A DNA stretch of 64,000 nt. It comes from Paenirhizobium selenitireducens ATCC BAA-1503 (GTDB lineage Bacteria; Pseudomonadota; Alphaproteobacteria; Rhizobiales; Rhizobiaceae). Location of the stretch: the NCBI RefSeq assembly GCF_000518785.1, contig NZ_JAEG01000002.1, positions 62,001 through 126,000 on the forward strand, written 5' to 3'. The number at the start of each line of letters is the position of its first letter. Position 1 is the first letter of the stretch. The translations under genes were made by a program, and so were the position numbers. This document shows, one piece after another, positions 1 through 9,342 of this stretch. The notes under the pieces were generated by a model that did not search any database, was not told where the DNA came from, and saw nothing but the letters and a program-made list of their open reading frames with translations.

Positions 1-1162
1 GCTGGCACAAAAGCACCGTCAGCTTGGTCTTGCCTTCGGAGACGGCCCGCGCCACGGCTTCCAGCCGCTTCACATAACCGCCGTGGTCGGCGCCGAGCAC
101 GTAGATCATCTCGGAATAGCCGCGATCGAACTTGTCCTTGAAATAGGCAACGTCGGCGGCGAAATAGGTATAGCTGCCGTCCGACTTCATCAGCGGCCGG
201 TCGATGTCGTCACCCACTTCGGTCGAGCGGAACAGCGTCTGTTCGCGGTCCTCCCAGTCCTCGGGCAGCTGGCCCTTCGGCGGCGGCAGCGTGCCGCGAT
301 AGACATGGCCCTTGAAGGTCAGGTCGTTGATCGCGGTGCGGATCTTGGCGGCGCCATTGGCGTGCAGCGTGCGCTCCGAGAAGAACACGTCGTGATGCAC
401 GTTGAGGGTCGCGAGGTCGTCGCGAATCATCACCATCATCGCGTCGATGGCGCGTTCCTTGACGATCGCCATCCATTCCTCTTCCGGCATGTTGTGCAGC
501 CGGGTGCCGAACTCCTCGGCCAGCGCCTGGCCGACCGGCACGAGATAGTCGCCCGGATAGAGACCCGCCGGGATCTCGCCGATCTTTTCGCCGAGCGCTT
601 CGCGGTAACGCAGGAGCACAGAACGCGCCAGCACCTCGATCTGGGCGCCGGCATCGTTGATGTAATATTCCTTGGCGACGTCATAGCCGGCAAAGGCGAG
701 GAGGTTGGCGAGCGCGTCGCCGACGACGGCGCCACGGCAATGGCCGACATGCATCGGGCCGGTCGGATTGGCCGAGACATATTCGACATTGACCTTGCGG
801 TCCTTGCCGAGCGTCGAGCGGCCGAAATCGGTGCCCTCGGTGATGATCGTCGCCAGCAGGCGCTGCCAGTAGCCGGTCGACAGGCGGATGTTGATGAAGC
901 CGGGGCCGGCCACGCTCACCTCGGCAATGTCGCCGTCTTCCTTGAGCTTGTCGCCGATCACCTCGGCCAGCGCCCGCGGATTGGTGCCGAGCGCCTTGGC
1001 CAGAACCATGGCGGCATTGGTCGCGGCATCACCGTGGCTCGGATCGCGCGGCGGCTCGACGACGATACGGCCGAAATCGAGCGAAGAGCGCTTCTCCTTG
1101 ATGCTGTCGATCTGCTCGAGCGCGTTTTTGATTCTCGTTTCGAAGTCGGCGAAGAGGTTCAT
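1..1162 (-). CDS. argS: Arginine--tRNA ligase, C-terminal part cut by window edge
   Basis: Class I arginyl-tRNA synthetase, which charges tRNA-Arg with arginine in the cytoplasm. About 387 codons are visible from an ATG at 1162; the frame is still open at base 1, so the C-terminal anticodon-binding (DALR) region lies outside. The N-terminal additional domain opens [11 protein letters not shown]. The class I signature appears near residue 135 as [13 protein letters not shown], where HVGH is the HIGH-type ATP motif. It is transcribed leftward and lies 61 bp downstream of the stop of dgt on the same strand, so the two may be co-transcribed. Identity is secure; only completeness is uncertain. Confidence 0.95.
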   Translation of the reverse strand, partial: MNLFADFETRIKNALEQIDSIKEKRSSLDFGRIVVEPPRDPSHGDAATNAAMVLAKALGTNPRALAEVIGDKLKEDGDIAEVSVAGPGFINIRLSTGYWQRLLATIITEGTDFGRSTLGKDRKVNVEYVSANPTGPMHVGHCRGAVVGDALANLLAFAGYDVAKEYYINDAGAQIEVLARSVLLRYREALGEKIGEIPAGLYPGDYLVPVGQALAEEFGTRLHNMPEEEWMAIVKERAIDAMMVMIRDDLATLNVHHDVFFSERTLHANGAAKIRTAINDLTFKGHVYRGTLPPPKGQLPEDWEDREQTLFRSTEVGDDIDRPLMKSDGSYTYFAADVAYFKDKFDRGYSEMIYVLGADHGGYVKRLEAVARAVSEGKTKLTVLLCQ

Positions 1163-1223
1163 GTCGTGGTACCCGCGCAAGCGGCTGTCAAAGCCAGCAA
1201 ATGGAGTGGAATTGCTGCGCTGC

Positions 1224-2441
1224 CTATCGCAAATCGGGAGTCCGGTCAAACAGCTCGCTGTGGGTACGCACCGCATAAGTGTCGGTCATCCCCGCCAGAT
1301 AGTCGCCGACATGGCGCGCCCTGGCCGGCTCGTTCAGGCCGGCGATATGGTTCACCCAGTAATGGCTTTTCATCAGCGCCGGATCAGCCATGTAGGCGTG
1401 GAACAGGTCGGTGACGATCTGTGCCGCACCGGCGCGAATGCGCATGATGTCTGGATGGCGGTAGATACGGCTGAACAACAGTTTCTTGATCTGCCGGTCC
1501 GTCTCGGCCATCTCGTCGGAGAAGGTCGCGACCGTCCGGTCGGAGGCGCGGATATCGGCGGCACTCTGCGGCCTGAGCGCGGCGAGACGCGCCTGCGCGA
1601 CCCCGATCACGTCCTCCACCATGCGGGTGATCTGCCGGCGCATGATCTCGTGGGTGAACCGGTCTGGTTCGAGATGCGGATAACGATCGCGCACCTCCTT
1701 CATCAGACCGGCGAGAAAGGGCACGTCCTCCAGCATGTCGAAGCTCAGATAGCCGGAGCGCAGGCCGTCGTCTATGTCATGGGTATTGTAGGCGATGTCG
1801 TCGGCGATCGCCGCGACCTGGGCCTCCAGGCCGGCATAACTTGCCAGTTCCAGGTCGTGCAGCTCGCAATAGTCGAGGATAGGCTGCGGAACCGGACCGC
1901 GCGCCCCCTCGCCCGCCTTGGTGAGCAGCGGGCCATTGTGCTTGACCAGCCCCTCCAGCGTTTCCCAGGTCAGGTTGAGACCGTCGAATTCGGCATAGCG
2001 CCGCTCCAGCTTGGTGACGATCCTGAGCGACTGGGCGTTGTGGTCGAAGCCGCCATAGGGCGCCAGCACCTCGTGCAGCGCGTCTTCGCCGGTATGGCCG
2101 AACGGCGTGTGGCCGAAGTCGTGCACGAGCGCCACGCCCTCGGCGAGATCCTCGTCGAGCTTCAGCGCACGGGCGAGCGCACGGGCGATCTGCGCCACCT
2201 CGATCGTGTGAGTCAGGCGTGTGCGATAGTGGTCGCCGTCGGGTCCGATGAAGACCTGTGTCTTATGCTTCAGCCGGCGGAAGGCCGTCGTATGAACGAT
2301 GCGGTCGCGGTCGCGCTGGAAGTCGGAGCGCGTCGGGCTGCCGCCCTCCGGAAACAGCCGCCCGCGCGTCGTCCAGGGGTCGGTCGCAAAAATCGCCCGC
2401 TCGCCCGAACCGAAACCCAATGCACTTTTGTCAATCGTCAT
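1224..2441 (-). CDS. dgt: Deoxyguanosinetriphosphate triphosphohydrolase-like protein (HD domain)
   Basis: HD-domain dNTP triphosphohydrolase of 405 aa, the usual length for the rhizobial family. It removes triphosphate from dNTPs and helps set nucleotide pools. The metal-binding residues are visible: H78 ([12 protein letters not shown]), H107-D108 in [12 protein letters not shown], and a later Asp near residue 214 in [11 protein letters not shown] chose the ATG at 2441 ([10 protein letters not shown]), which matches family N-termini. An in-frame ATG at 2486 would add 15 residues that look unlike the family. It reads toward argS and is divergent from erpA across about 200 bp. Confidence 0.92.
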   Translation of the reverse strand: MTIDKSALGFGSGERAIFATDPWTTRGRLFPEGGSPTRSDFQRDRDRIVHTTAFRRLKHKTQVFIGPDGDHYRTRLTHTIEVAQIARALARALKLDEDLAEGVALVHDFGHTPFGHTGEDALHEVLAPYGGFDHNAQSLRIVTKLERRYAEFDGLNLTWETLEGLVKHNGPLLTKAGEGARGPVPQPILDYCELHDLELASYAGLEAQVAAIADDIAYNTHDIDDGLRSGYLSFDMLEDVPFLAGLMKEVRDRYPHLEPDRFTHEIMRRQITRMVEDVIGVAQARLAALRPQSAADIRASDRTVATFSDEMAETDRQIKKLLFSRIYRHPDIMRIRAGAAQIVTDLFHAYMADPALMKSHYWVNHIAGLNEPARARHVGDYLAGMTDTYAVRTHSELFDRTPDLR

Positions 2442-2645
2442 TTCGCGCCTGTCCGCTCCCCATTGACGCCACCGGTTCGCCTTCATACCTATAGCGAACG
2501 ATGCCGCAAGGTTTGCCTCTTATAGCATGAGCGCGACCGGCATCCGGCAATATCCACGGCGATCTATCGCCCATACGTGTCAGAACGTTGAATTTTCTGG
2601 CGTTACAGAAGTTTTCCACGGGCCTTGAACCCGTCAGGAGGCAAG

Positions 2646-2978
2646 ATGAGCATCGAGACCGTCACCCTTTCCCAAGCCGCGGCGAAGCGAATCGCCCAGA
2701 TCGTTTCCAGCGAAACCGACAAGAGCGCCCTGCGCGTCACCGTCGAAGGCGGCGGCTGTTCGGGCTTTTCCTACAAGTTCGACCTCGACCAGGGGCCGCA
2801 ATCCGACGACCTGGTGGTGAGCCGCGACGGCGCGACCCTGCTGATCGACCCGATGTCGCTGGTCTACATGGCCGGCTCGGAGATCGACTTCGTCGACAAC
2901 CTGCTCGGCCAGTCCTTCCAGATCAACAATCCGAACGCGGTCGCCAGCTGCGGCTGCGGCACCAGCTTCTCTGTCTGA
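2646..2978 (+). CDS. erpA: Iron-sulfur cluster insertion protein ErpA (A-type carrier)
   Basis: A-type Fe-S carrier of 110 aa that receives clusters from the SUF/ISC machinery and delivers them to apoproteins. The three ligand cysteines are present: C38 in GGGCSGFSY and C102/C104 in SCGCGTSFSV, the CX63CXC pattern typical of IscA/ErpA. The start at 2646 is set by a GGAGG Shine-Dalgarno about five bases upstream. An in-frame ATG at 2625 lacks this spacing. The gene is monocistronic and divergent from dgt. IscA or SufA are alternative family names; ErpA is the usual assignment at this location. Confidence 0.93.
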   Translation: MSIETVTLSQAAAKRIAQIVSSETDKSALRVTVEGGGCSGFSYKFDLDQGPQSDDLVVSRDGATLLIDPMSLVYMAGSEIDFVDNLLGQSFQINNPNAVASCGCGTSFSV

Positions 2979-3000
2979 AAACGCTGCGCCCGCCTGTTCA

Positions 3001-3032
3001 GCCGGCCGGTCCAGGCAAGCGCCCGGGCCGGC
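3001..3032. terminator. Possible hairpin between convergent erpA and the purine permease gene
   Basis: GCCGGCC (3001-3007) can pair with GGCCGGC (3026-3032) across an 18-base loop, with a short TTT on the plus side. The loop is long and the U-tract weak, so this is only a candidate for ending erpA. Confidence 0.3.
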
Positions 3033-3042
3033 CGTTTCGTCT

Positions 3043-4545
3043 TCAGTGACCGCCATCGGCAGCCAGTGCCGCTTCACGGACCTCCGCATCCGAGGTCTTC
3101 GATGCCCCGTTGAAGAAGATGTTGAGCAGCACCGCCGCGATCGAGGCGAGCAGGATGCCGGAGTCGATCAGCGGATGGATGGCGTGCGGCATCCATTGCT
3201 TGAAGTTCGGCGCGACCAGCGGGATCATCCCGAAACCGATCGACACCGCGACAATGAACAGATTGTTGCGGGTCGACTTGAAGTCGACGGCCGAGAGAAT
3301 GCGGATGCCGGTTGCCGCGACCATGCCGAACATGACCAGGCCGGCCCCGCCGAGAACCACCGTCGGCAGCGATTCGACGAGGGCGGCCATCTTCGGCAAC
3401 AGGCCCAGCACCACGAGAATAACCCCGCCGACCACGCAGACGAAGCGTGAGCGCACGCCCGTCACGCCGACCAGGCCGACATTCTGCGAGAAACTCGTAT
3501 AGGGAAACGTGTTGAAGATCCCGCCGATCAAGGTGCCCAGACCGTCGGTGCGCAGGCCTGCGGCGAGCATCGGCCGCGTGACGGTCTTGCCCGTCATGTC
3601 CCCGAGCGCCAGGAACATGCCGGTCGACTCGATCATCACCACCACCATGACGATCGTCATGGTGACGATCAGGACCGGATCGAAGATAGGCACACCGAAA
3701 TGGAAGGGCATGATCGGTGCGAACCAGGCGGCACTCGCCACCTTTTCGAAATGCATCATGCCGGCGGCAGCCGCGACGATCCCGCCAATGACGATACCGA
3801 GGAGAACCGAGATATTGGCGACGAAACCCTTGGCAAACCGGGCGATGAGAAGGATCGACACGAGGACGATCGCCGAGACGGCGATGCCCGAAAGCGGGGC
3901 ATAGGCCGCGTTCGGCACGCTCGGTGCGAGCGCGAGCTTGGTCGGGATCTCGGGAATGCCCCCCGCCCCCGTCGCGGCAAGCGCCTTTACATCCTCGAGC
4001 CACTTGGCATGGGTCGGGTCAAGAATGCTCGGCGCCGTCGGCCCGACGGGATTGCCGAAGATCCAGCTGATGCCGATGCGCATCAGCGACACGCCTATCA
4101 CGAGAATGATCGTGCCGGTCACCACGGGCGGAAAGAATCGCAGCAGGCGGCTGACCAGCGGCGCGATCAGAATGCCGACAAGGCCGGCGCCGATGATCGA
4201 GCCGAAGATCAGGCGTGCACCGTCCGGTCCGCCGTTGACGTTGGCCATGGAAACCATGGGACCGACCGAGGCGAAGGTCACGCCCATCATGACGGGCAGC
4301 CGGATCCCGAACCACTGCGTGAGCCCGAACGACTGGATGAGCGTGACGATCCCGCAGGCGAAGAGATCGGCGGAGATCAGGAAGGCGACGTCTTCCGGTG
4401 GCAGCTTGAGCGCGCGTCCGACGATGAGCGGTACGGCAATCGCCCCGGCATACATGACGAGAACATGCTGGAGGCCGAGTGCGGCAAGCCGCGAAAGCGG
4501 CAGCACCTCGTCGACCGGGTGGGTCTTGGTTGTATTTTCAGACAT
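3043..4545 (-). CDS. NCS2 family nucleobase:cation symporter (xanthine/uric acid type)
   Basis: Inner-membrane purine permease of 500 aa with about 12-14 hydrophobic segments. The NCS2 signature appears as QNVGLVGVTGVRSR near residue 350. A conserved acidic TM8 region (MIESTGMFLALGDMTGK) near residue 302 is typical of the PucJ/PucK/UacT xanthine-urate branch. Substrate (xanthine versus urate) is inferred from family resemblance only. The start at 4545 (MSENTTK) follows a GGGGA-type ribosome site. Longer in-frame extensions upstream are not membrane-protein-like. It is divergent from xthA, with a plausible sigma-70 promoter between them. Confidence 0.88.
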   Translation of the reverse strand: MSENTTKTHPVDEVLPLSRLAALGLQHVLVMYAGAIAVPLIVGRALKLPPEDVAFLISADLFACGIVTLIQSFGLTQWFGIRLPVMMGVTFASVGPMVSMANVNGGPDGARLIFGSIIGAGLVGILIAPLVSRLLRFFPPVVTGTIILVIGVSLMRIGISWIFGNPVGPTAPSILDPTHAKWLEDVKALAATGAGGIPEIPTKLALAPSVPNAAYAPLSGIAVSAIVLVSILLIARFAKGFVANISVLLGIVIGGIVAAAAGMMHFEKVASAAWFAPIMPFHFGVPIFDPVLIVTMTIVMVVVMIESTGMFLALGDMTGKTVTRPMLAAGLRTDGLGTLIGGIFNTFPYTSFSQNVGLVGVTGVRSRFVCVVGGVILVVLGLLPKMAALVESLPTVVLGGAGLVMFGMVAATGIRILSAVDFKSTRNNLFIVAVSIGFGMIPLVAPNFKQWMPHAIHPLIDSGILLASIAAVLLNIFFNGASKTSDAEVREAALAADGGH

Positions 4546-4606
4546 TGAGCTGGTCCCCTTTTTCTTGATGCGCGGACCCGCCCTCCCCAACAGGCCCACA
4601 CGGCGA

Positions 4607-4635
4607 GAATGATGCGCAAAACCATGAGTTGTCAA
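4607..4635 (-). promoter_or_regulatory. Candidate sigma-70-type promoter of the purine permease
   Basis: On the minus strand TTGACA (4635-4630) is followed after exactly 17 bases by TCATTC (4612-4607). The -35 is perfect and the -10 weak. It sits about 60 bp upstream of the permease ATG. Confidence 0.35.
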
Positions 4636-4720
4636 AGTGCCGCGGACGAAAAGCCGGCAAAAGCCGATGGCAAAATCCGCGCCATCGGCTATGTAGAGGC
4701 TAGACGAAGGGATGAACGCC

Positions 4721-5506
4721 ATGAAGATCGCGACCTGGAACATCAATGGCGTCAAGGCACGCATCGCCAATCTCTGCGAATGGCTGAAAAGCTCGACGCC
4801 GGACGTCGTCTGCCTGCAGGAAATCAAGTCCGTCGACGAAGGCTTTCCGCGGCTCGAGATCGAGGCGCTCGGCTATCATGTCGAAACGCACGGCCAGAAG
4901 GGCTTCAACGGCGTGGCGATCCTGTCCAAAGCCAAGCCGGACGAGGTCAACCGCGGCCTGCCGGGCGACGAAAGCGACGAACAGGCACGCTTCATCGAGG
5001 CCGTGTTTTCCGTTCAGGGCGGGGTCGTGCGGGTCTGCTCGCTCTACCTGCCGAACGGCAATCCGCCGGACGATCCGGTCAAGTACCCCTACAAGCTCGC
5101 CTGGATGGAACGGCTGAAAGCCTTCACCGAGGACCGGCTCGCGCTCGAGGAGCCGCTGATCCTCGCCGGCGACTACAACGTCATTCCCGAACCGCACGAC
5201 TGCCGCGATCCGCGGCTGTGGGAAGGCGACGCCCTGTTCCTGCCGAAGACCCGCCAGTCGTTCCGCCGACTGGAAAATCTCGGCCTGACCGATGCGGTGC
5301 GCGCCACGAGCGACGATCCGCTGCTCTACTCGTTCTGGGACTATCAGGCCGGTGCCTGGCAGAAGAACAACGGTATCCGAATCGACCACCTGATGCTGTC
5401 GCCGGAAGCCAGCGACCGGCTGCTGTCGGCTTCGATCGAAAAGCATGTCCGCAGTTGGGAAAAACCATCGGACCACGTCCCTGTCGCGGCTGTCTTCGCC
5501 TTCTGA
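4721..5506 (+). CDS. xthA: Exodeoxyribonuclease III (AP endonuclease)
   Basis: Mg-dependent AP endonuclease / 3'-5' exonuclease of base-excision repair, 261 aa. Family landmarks: MKIATWNINGV with N7, LQEIK with E34, LYLPNGNP, AGDYNVIP (Asp/Asn pair near 151-153), RIDHLM, and the terminal SDHVPV with catalytic Asp-His. The start at 4721 is preferred because the AAGG ribosome site lies about ten bases upstream and the protein begins with the canonical MKIATWN. An ATG at 4712 would place that site too close. It stands alone, divergent from the purine permease. Confidence 0.93.
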   Translation: MKIATWNINGVKARIANLCEWLKSSTPDVVCLQEIKSVDEGFPRLEIEALGYHVETHGQKGFNGVAILSKAKPDEVNRGLPGDESDEQARFIEAVFSVQGGVVRVCSLYLPNGNPPDDPVKYPYKLAWMERLKAFTEDRLALEEPLILAGDYNVIPEPHDCRDPRLWEGDALFLPKTRQSFRRLENLGLTDAVRATSDDPLLYSFWDYQAGAWQKNNGIRIDHLMLSPEASDRLLSASIEKHVRSWEKPSDHVPVAAVFAF

Positions 5507-5687
5507 CGGAGGCCCGAGCTCCCGCGTCGGCCGACTGCACACGACGCAGCCCGCTTAAAGGCAAGGTCTGGGCAAGTCGCCGACGCTAGATGTCGGTGCG
5601 TGCCTCTGCGGGAGTCTCGAAATCGAGCGACGGACAGTCATGTCCTGCCGCCCGTCCCGCCGGCGACGATCAAAGCGGGATATTTCA

Positions 5688-6329
5688 ATGGTTTCATCTA
5701 TCAATTCAGCTCAGCTTGCGAGCACCCAGATTTTCCTCAGGGTCCTGAAGGAAGAGAAGCAGGCCAGTGGCAGCAGCAGCAATGACGACTACTATGCCTC
5801 CGCCCTCAACAACCTGATGCGCGACTACGGCCAAGGCGACGACGCGGAGAGCGAGACCTATGACACCAGCCTGCTGCGCGCGATCGGTGCCGCCGGCGGC
5901 GCGGACGACAGCACCGAAGAGGAAGCGCCGATCTCGGACGACATCCAGACCGCCTCGTTCATGAAGGGCCTGAAGGCCAAGCTCGTGGAAATGAAGAGTT
6001 CGGGCGACGGGGCGCTGAAGGCGAAGGAAATGCTGGAGGCGCTCGAAGCCGGCACGCTCACCGTCACCGACGCGGTCAACGGCCGCAAGATCAAGGCCTG
6101 GGACGTCGCGGACGACAAGGCCGACCGCACCGCCGAGCAGACCAGCCGCAGCGATTGGTCCAGCTTCCTCAAGACCCAGCTCAGCCGCGACAAGAGCGGC
6201 GGCTACGAACTGACCAAGGCCGGCGCACATATCGACAAGGCGAGCGGAGAGAGCGCCAGCCTGGTCACGGTCGACGGCACCTATGTCTATGTGACGTGGC
6301 CGGCGACGACGGCCGACAGCGCCGCCTGA
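5688..6329 (+). CDS. Conserved hypothetical protein, unknown function
   Basis: A 213-residue soluble-looking protein without signal peptide or membrane segment. The N-terminus (MVSSINSAQLASTQIFLRV) is amphipathic. The middle is acidic and polar, with a helical Lys/Glu-rich block (LKAKLVEMKSSGDGALKAKE). The C-terminus contains SWS/T-rich and beta-like stretches ending in TYVYVTWPATTADSAA. The start at 5688 follows a purine-rich GGGA; an upstream ATG at 5640 adds an arginine-rich, unlikely leader. No family is recognised. It is convergent with exoR. Confidence 0.7.
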   Translation: MVSSINSAQLASTQIFLRVLKEEKQASGSSSNDDYYASALNNLMRDYGQGDDAESETYDTSLLRAIGAAGGADDSTEEEAPISDDIQTASFMKGLKAKLVEMKSSGDGALKAKEMLEALEAGTLTVTDAVNGRKIKAWDVADDKADRTAEQTSRSDWSSFLKTQLSRDKSGGYELTKAGAHIDKASGESASLVTVDGTYVYVTWPATTADSAA

Positions 6330-6347
6330 CGATCCGCCAGAAATGCC

Positions 6348-6370
6348 GAAGGCGCCCAAGCGGCGCCTTC
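6348..6370. terminator. Perfect 9-bp hairpin between convergent genes
   Basis: GAAGGCGCC (6348-6356) and GGCGCCTTC (6362-6370) form a perfect stem with a five-base loop. It lies between the hypothetical gene and the exoR stop. Neither flank has a long T-run, so function is a guess. Confidence 0.45.
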
Positions 6371-6408
6371 ATCGATCCCTGGACGTCCGGCGTTTCGCCG
6401 GTCCTTGT

Positions 6409-7203
6409 TCATTCGGTCTGGCTGTAGACCTGCGGTGCAAGGGCCACAGCCACGCGGCGGTCTTCCTCGTTGGCAATGGAGAAGGCCTGCTCCTGCAGCT
6501 CCTGCATCCAGCCGCAATCCTTGGGCGGACAATTGTCCAGCGCCGCGGTCAGGAAGGCGAGCCCGCGCACGGTCTGCCCTTCCTGGAACAACACGTTGCC
6601 GAACACCGACATGGCGCCGGGATGGCCGCTCTTGCGGGCGAGATTGAGCCACTTCTTGGCCTGCTGGACATTGCTCTTGCCGCCCTCGCCGGCCAGGATC
6701 ATACGCGCCAGCTGGAACTGCGCTTCCGGCACGCCGAAGGTCGAGGCCGCCTGGAAATAGAGCTGGCGGGCCTGGGTGAGGTCGCTGCTCACCGGGCTGC
6801 CGGGAATGCCCTGACGGTAGTAGCGGGCGAGCGACAGCAGTGCATTGACGAAGAAGCCGGTATCCTCGGAACCGGGCTCGACGCCCTGGCTGGCAATCTC
6901 GGCATAGATCTTGAAGGCCTCGAAATCATCCTCGACCACGCCATCGCCGTCGGCATACATGTTGGCAAGCGCCCAGCGGGAACCGGTGTGGCCCTTTTCG
7001 GCGGCGTAGCGATAGGCTTCGACGGCGTCCTGCTTCTGGCCATTCTTGTAAGCCTTGAAGCCAAACTTGAAGAGATCGAAAGGGCCGGATTCCTTGCTCA
7101 CGCCGGAATTGATATCGAAGGCGTGTCCGGCGGTGCCCGTCATGACGAGCAGGAACGCGGAGAGAAGCAATGTCGCCGGAGACTTCCAGTCTGTTGTCTG
7201 CAT
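6409..7203 (-). CDS. exoR: ExoR, periplasmic Sel1-repeat regulator of exopolysaccharide synthesis
   Basis: Periplasmic Sel1/TPR-like repeat protein of 264 aa. In Sinorhizobium and Agrobacterium, ExoR binds and restrains the ExoS(ChvG) sensor, repressing succinoglycan and other envelope genes until it is degraded. Here a signal peptide (LLLSAFLLVMTGTAGHA) ends near residue 28. It is followed by FDINSGVSKESGPFDLFKFG and Sel1 units such as GHTGSRWALANMYADGDGV and VPEAQFQLARMILAGEGG, closely resembling rhizobial ExoR. The ATG at 7203 is chosen because it begins a normal signal peptide; ATGs at 7236 or 7287 would add 11 or 28 residues. The proximity to valS and tolC supports the assignment. Confidence 0.88.
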   Translation of the reverse strand: MQTTDWKSPATLLLSAFLLVMTGTAGHAFDINSGVSKESGPFDLFKFGFKAYKNGQKQDAVEAYRYAAEKGHTGSRWALANMYADGDGVVEDDFEAFKIYAEIASQGVEPGSEDTGFFVNALLSLARYYRQGIPGSPVSSDLTQARQLYFQAASTFGVPEAQFQLARMILAGEGGKSNVQQAKKWLNLARKSGHPGAMSVFGNVLFQEGQTVRGLAFLTAALDNCPPKDCGWMQELQEQAFSIANEEDRRVAVALAPQVYSQTE

Positions 7204-7695
7204 AATTCCGTATTTCTTCCACAACACCGCAGACATCAGCCGATCCATCCGTTCGACACAGAAGGCATAGCCTTGCCTGTAAGACATTTGAGCGCGAAAC
7301 CGTGAACAACCGGTTCATCGCTTCGCCACGATCGGGTGCCCTTCGCCTTGCCGAGGGCAAGCACTTCATCAGCGGCAACGAGATCGAGCCTAGGAGAGCT
7401 TTCGGGCAAGACTGCGACTATTCCCCAATTCCGGCCGCCGGACGCGTCACTTGCCGCCCCCGAACGTTCGGGCACACCCGTTGCGGTTGATTTCTGGAGA
7501 TAATTCCTGACGACCTGCCCCATGCCCACTCACGCCACGCTTACTCGAAACGACACCCTACGTTTCATGCAATGATCGCTGCGCTTCGTTTGTGGCGGGA
7601 AATGGACAAAATTGGCCGCTGAGCGTGGCACCAGCGAGGATTCAATTTCTGTTGCAAATCCGTCACATTTTCGCGAGCAGCCCTCACCCCATACG
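7204..7695. other. Intergenic stretch upstream of exoR
   Basis: About 490 bases between the exoR start and the terminator of the fadL-like gene. I see no convincing coding frame, RNA gene or long repeat. It presumably holds the exoR promoter, but no clear -35/-10 pair can be defended. Confidence 0.5.
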
Positions 7696-7719
7696 AAAAG
7701 AGCCCGGCATGCCGGGCTC
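7696..7719 (-). terminator. Rho-independent terminator of the fadL-like gene
   Basis: A perfect 20-base palindrome (7700-7719; half-site GAGCCCGGCA) is followed on the minus strand by TTTT. It lies about 30 bp after the stop codon. Confidence 0.8.
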
Positions 7720-7748
7720 CCTCGTAAAGTCTCTTCGATCGATCGATC

Positions 7749-8906
7749 TCAGAAGGTGATGCGGTAGTTCGCCGAAATGGCATAGGCCCAGTCGCCATCT
7801 GCCGTTGCGTTGTAGACGGCGTCGTCCGCGGTCGACTGGCTGCCTTCAGTCAGGTAGCTGACGGCACCGCCGAAGCGCAGTTCGCCCGGGCCGGCCTTGA
7901 CGGAAACGCCAGCGCCGAAGGTCCAGGTGTCGCTGTAGATGTCGGCGCCGGTGCCGACACCGCTATCCCACGTAACGCTGGCCGTACCGGCGATCTTTTC
8001 GTTGAAGGCGTGGGCCACGCCTGCATTGATCGTCCAGCCGTCCTTCCAGTTGTAGATGTCTTCCTGCGGCAGATAGCCGCCCGGGGCCATCGGATTGCCG
8101 ATGCTGTAGTTGAGCGAGTCCATGACGCTCCAGTCGGTCCACTTGACCGAACCGTACACCATCCAGCCCGGAGCCACGCCCGACTGCAGGGAGAGCTTGA
8201 CGGACTGCGGCAGCGTGCCGCTGCCGAAGGCGTCCTGAAGGCCGAAGGGTGCCACGGCTGGATTCCAGTCGAACGAACCGTCGTCGGCATCGTGCTCGAC
8301 GGCGGAGCGATACATCAGCTGGGCGCGCATGGCATATTCCGGGATGTCATAGCCGATCCCGAAGCGATAACCGTAAGCGGCATGGTCCTGCAGATGCAGG
8401 TCGCCGGCATAGGCGTTCGCGGTGTATTCGAAATCCTGCAGGAACACGCCACCCAGCAGATGAATGCGGCCCTTGCCGGCCTGCATGCTCACGTCGCAGG
8501 TCGCGCCGTATTCGTTGGTGACGAAGTCCTTGTGGCTCGCGCCGGAACCGCCGGCCAGCAGGCTCGCCATCTGGGCCTGGGCGCCGTAGTCGGCGTCTGC
8601 ACCGAAGGGCTGGGTATAGGTGAAGGCGCAGGCGAAGTTGTCGCTTGCCTTGAACTTCGCCGCCAGGCTCGGGATCCAGTAATCCTGCGAGTAGCGGTCG
8701 TCGGTGGCGTCCGCACCGTTGATCGTCGCGAACTGGCGCTTCGGCGAGACATAGACCGCACCGGCCCGCATCACATAATCGCCATCCTCATAAAGGATGT
8801 CCGTGTCCGCTTCGCCTCGGCTGAAGCCGCCTGCATGCGCGGACGTTGCCAGCGCACTTACGCCGAGCAAACACAGAATAGCCGTCTTCTTGAGATACAT
8901 TGCCAT
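7749..8906 (-). CDS. Outer-membrane transport protein, OmpP1/FadL/TodX family
   Basis: Predicted outer-membrane beta-barrel of 385 aa that would import hydrophobic compounds such as long-chain fatty acids. A signal peptide (LCLLGVSALATSAHA) precedes GGFSRGEADTDILYE. The body shows alternating amphipathic strands, WIPSLAAKFKASDN and MVYGSVKWTDWS motifs of the family, and a C-terminal strand ending in aromatic phenylalanine (ISANYRITF), a BAM recognition feature. The start is 8906 (MAMYLKK) behind GGGGAGAG; 8900 is also possible. Palindromic TTACG/CGTAA sites lie about 110-135 bp upstream and may be operators. Substrate is not determinable from sequence. Confidence 0.87.
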   Translation of the reverse strand: MAMYLKKTAILCLLGVSALATSAHAGGFSRGEADTDILYEDGDYVMRAGAVYVSPKRQFATINGADATDDRYSQDYWIPSLAAKFKASDNFACAFTYTQPFGADADYGAQAQMASLLAGGSGASHKDFVTNEYGATCDVSMQAGKGRIHLLGGVFLQDFEYTANAYAGDLHLQDHAAYGYRFGIGYDIPEYAMRAQLMYRSAVEHDADDGSFDWNPAVAPFGLQDAFGSGTLPQSVKLSLQSGVAPGWMVYGSVKWTDWSVMDSLNYSIGNPMAPGGYLPQEDIYNWKDGWTINAGVAHAFNEKIAGTASVTWDSGVGTGADIYSDTWTFGAGVSVKAGPGELRFGGAVSYLTEGSQSTADDAVYNATADGDWAYAISANYRITF

Positions 8907-9308
8907 CTCTCTCCCCAATTTCTGGCAAAACACTGATTTGCAGTGTAGCTGCGTCGTGCGGAATGACAATCTTGCGACGCCACCCCCAATCACGGGTATG
9001 TGTCTCAATTTTTACGTAAACACTCTTACGCGCACGTAAGATGCGCCACTTTTCGGATTATTTTTCCTGATTTTCGCACAGAAATCGCAGAGAAATAGAA
9101 TAGTTTGCCATTTCCTGCATTCTCCGTTGCAGGAATGCCACAAAAATCAATTTGTGTGTGCAACGTCACAATGTCCGGCATAGATGAAATCGATGCCCCA
9201 GAAGTGCCAAAAAGGCCCCGAAAGGCCCGCCGAGCACGGATCGAATACAGTCCTAGATAGCAAGGAATCGGCGATTTCCGCCAGGAATCACCCGCGAGGC
9301 AGGTGAAG
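8907..9308. other. Intergenic stretch between the fadL-like gene and the valS terminator
   Basis: About 400 bases, partly AT-rich (9040-9120), without a credible gene. It contains the fadL-side promoter region and the palindrome pair described separately. Confidence 0.5.
9011..9040. promoter_or_regulatory. Pair of TTACG/CGTAA palindromes upstream of the fadL-like gene
   Basis: TTTACGTAAA (9011-9020) is a perfect 10-base palindrome. CTTACG-CGCA-CGTAAG (9025-9040) is a second inverted repeat with the same half-site. Together they look like a regulator-binding region. Similar TTTACGTAAA-like sites are described for LiuR/FadR-type regulators of fatty and branched-chain acid catabolism, which would suit a FadL gene, but the regulator is not encoded here. 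Confidence 0.5.
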
Positions 9309-9335
9309 GCGGTGGCGCCCCCGAGGCGCCACCGC
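9309..9335 (-). terminator. Hairpin terminator after valS
   Basis: An 11-bp perfect stem (9309-9319 with 9325-9335, five-base loop) lies 8 bp beyond the valS stop. The following U-tract is poor (CTTCACCT), so efficiency is uncertain. Confidence 0.55.
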
Positions 9336-9342
9336 ATTTGCG

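Noticed and set aside
3043..4827. 594-codon version of the purine permease
   Set aside because: The first 94 codons overlap the xthA promoter and start of xthA and lack membrane-protein character; the ATG at 4545 has a ribosome site.
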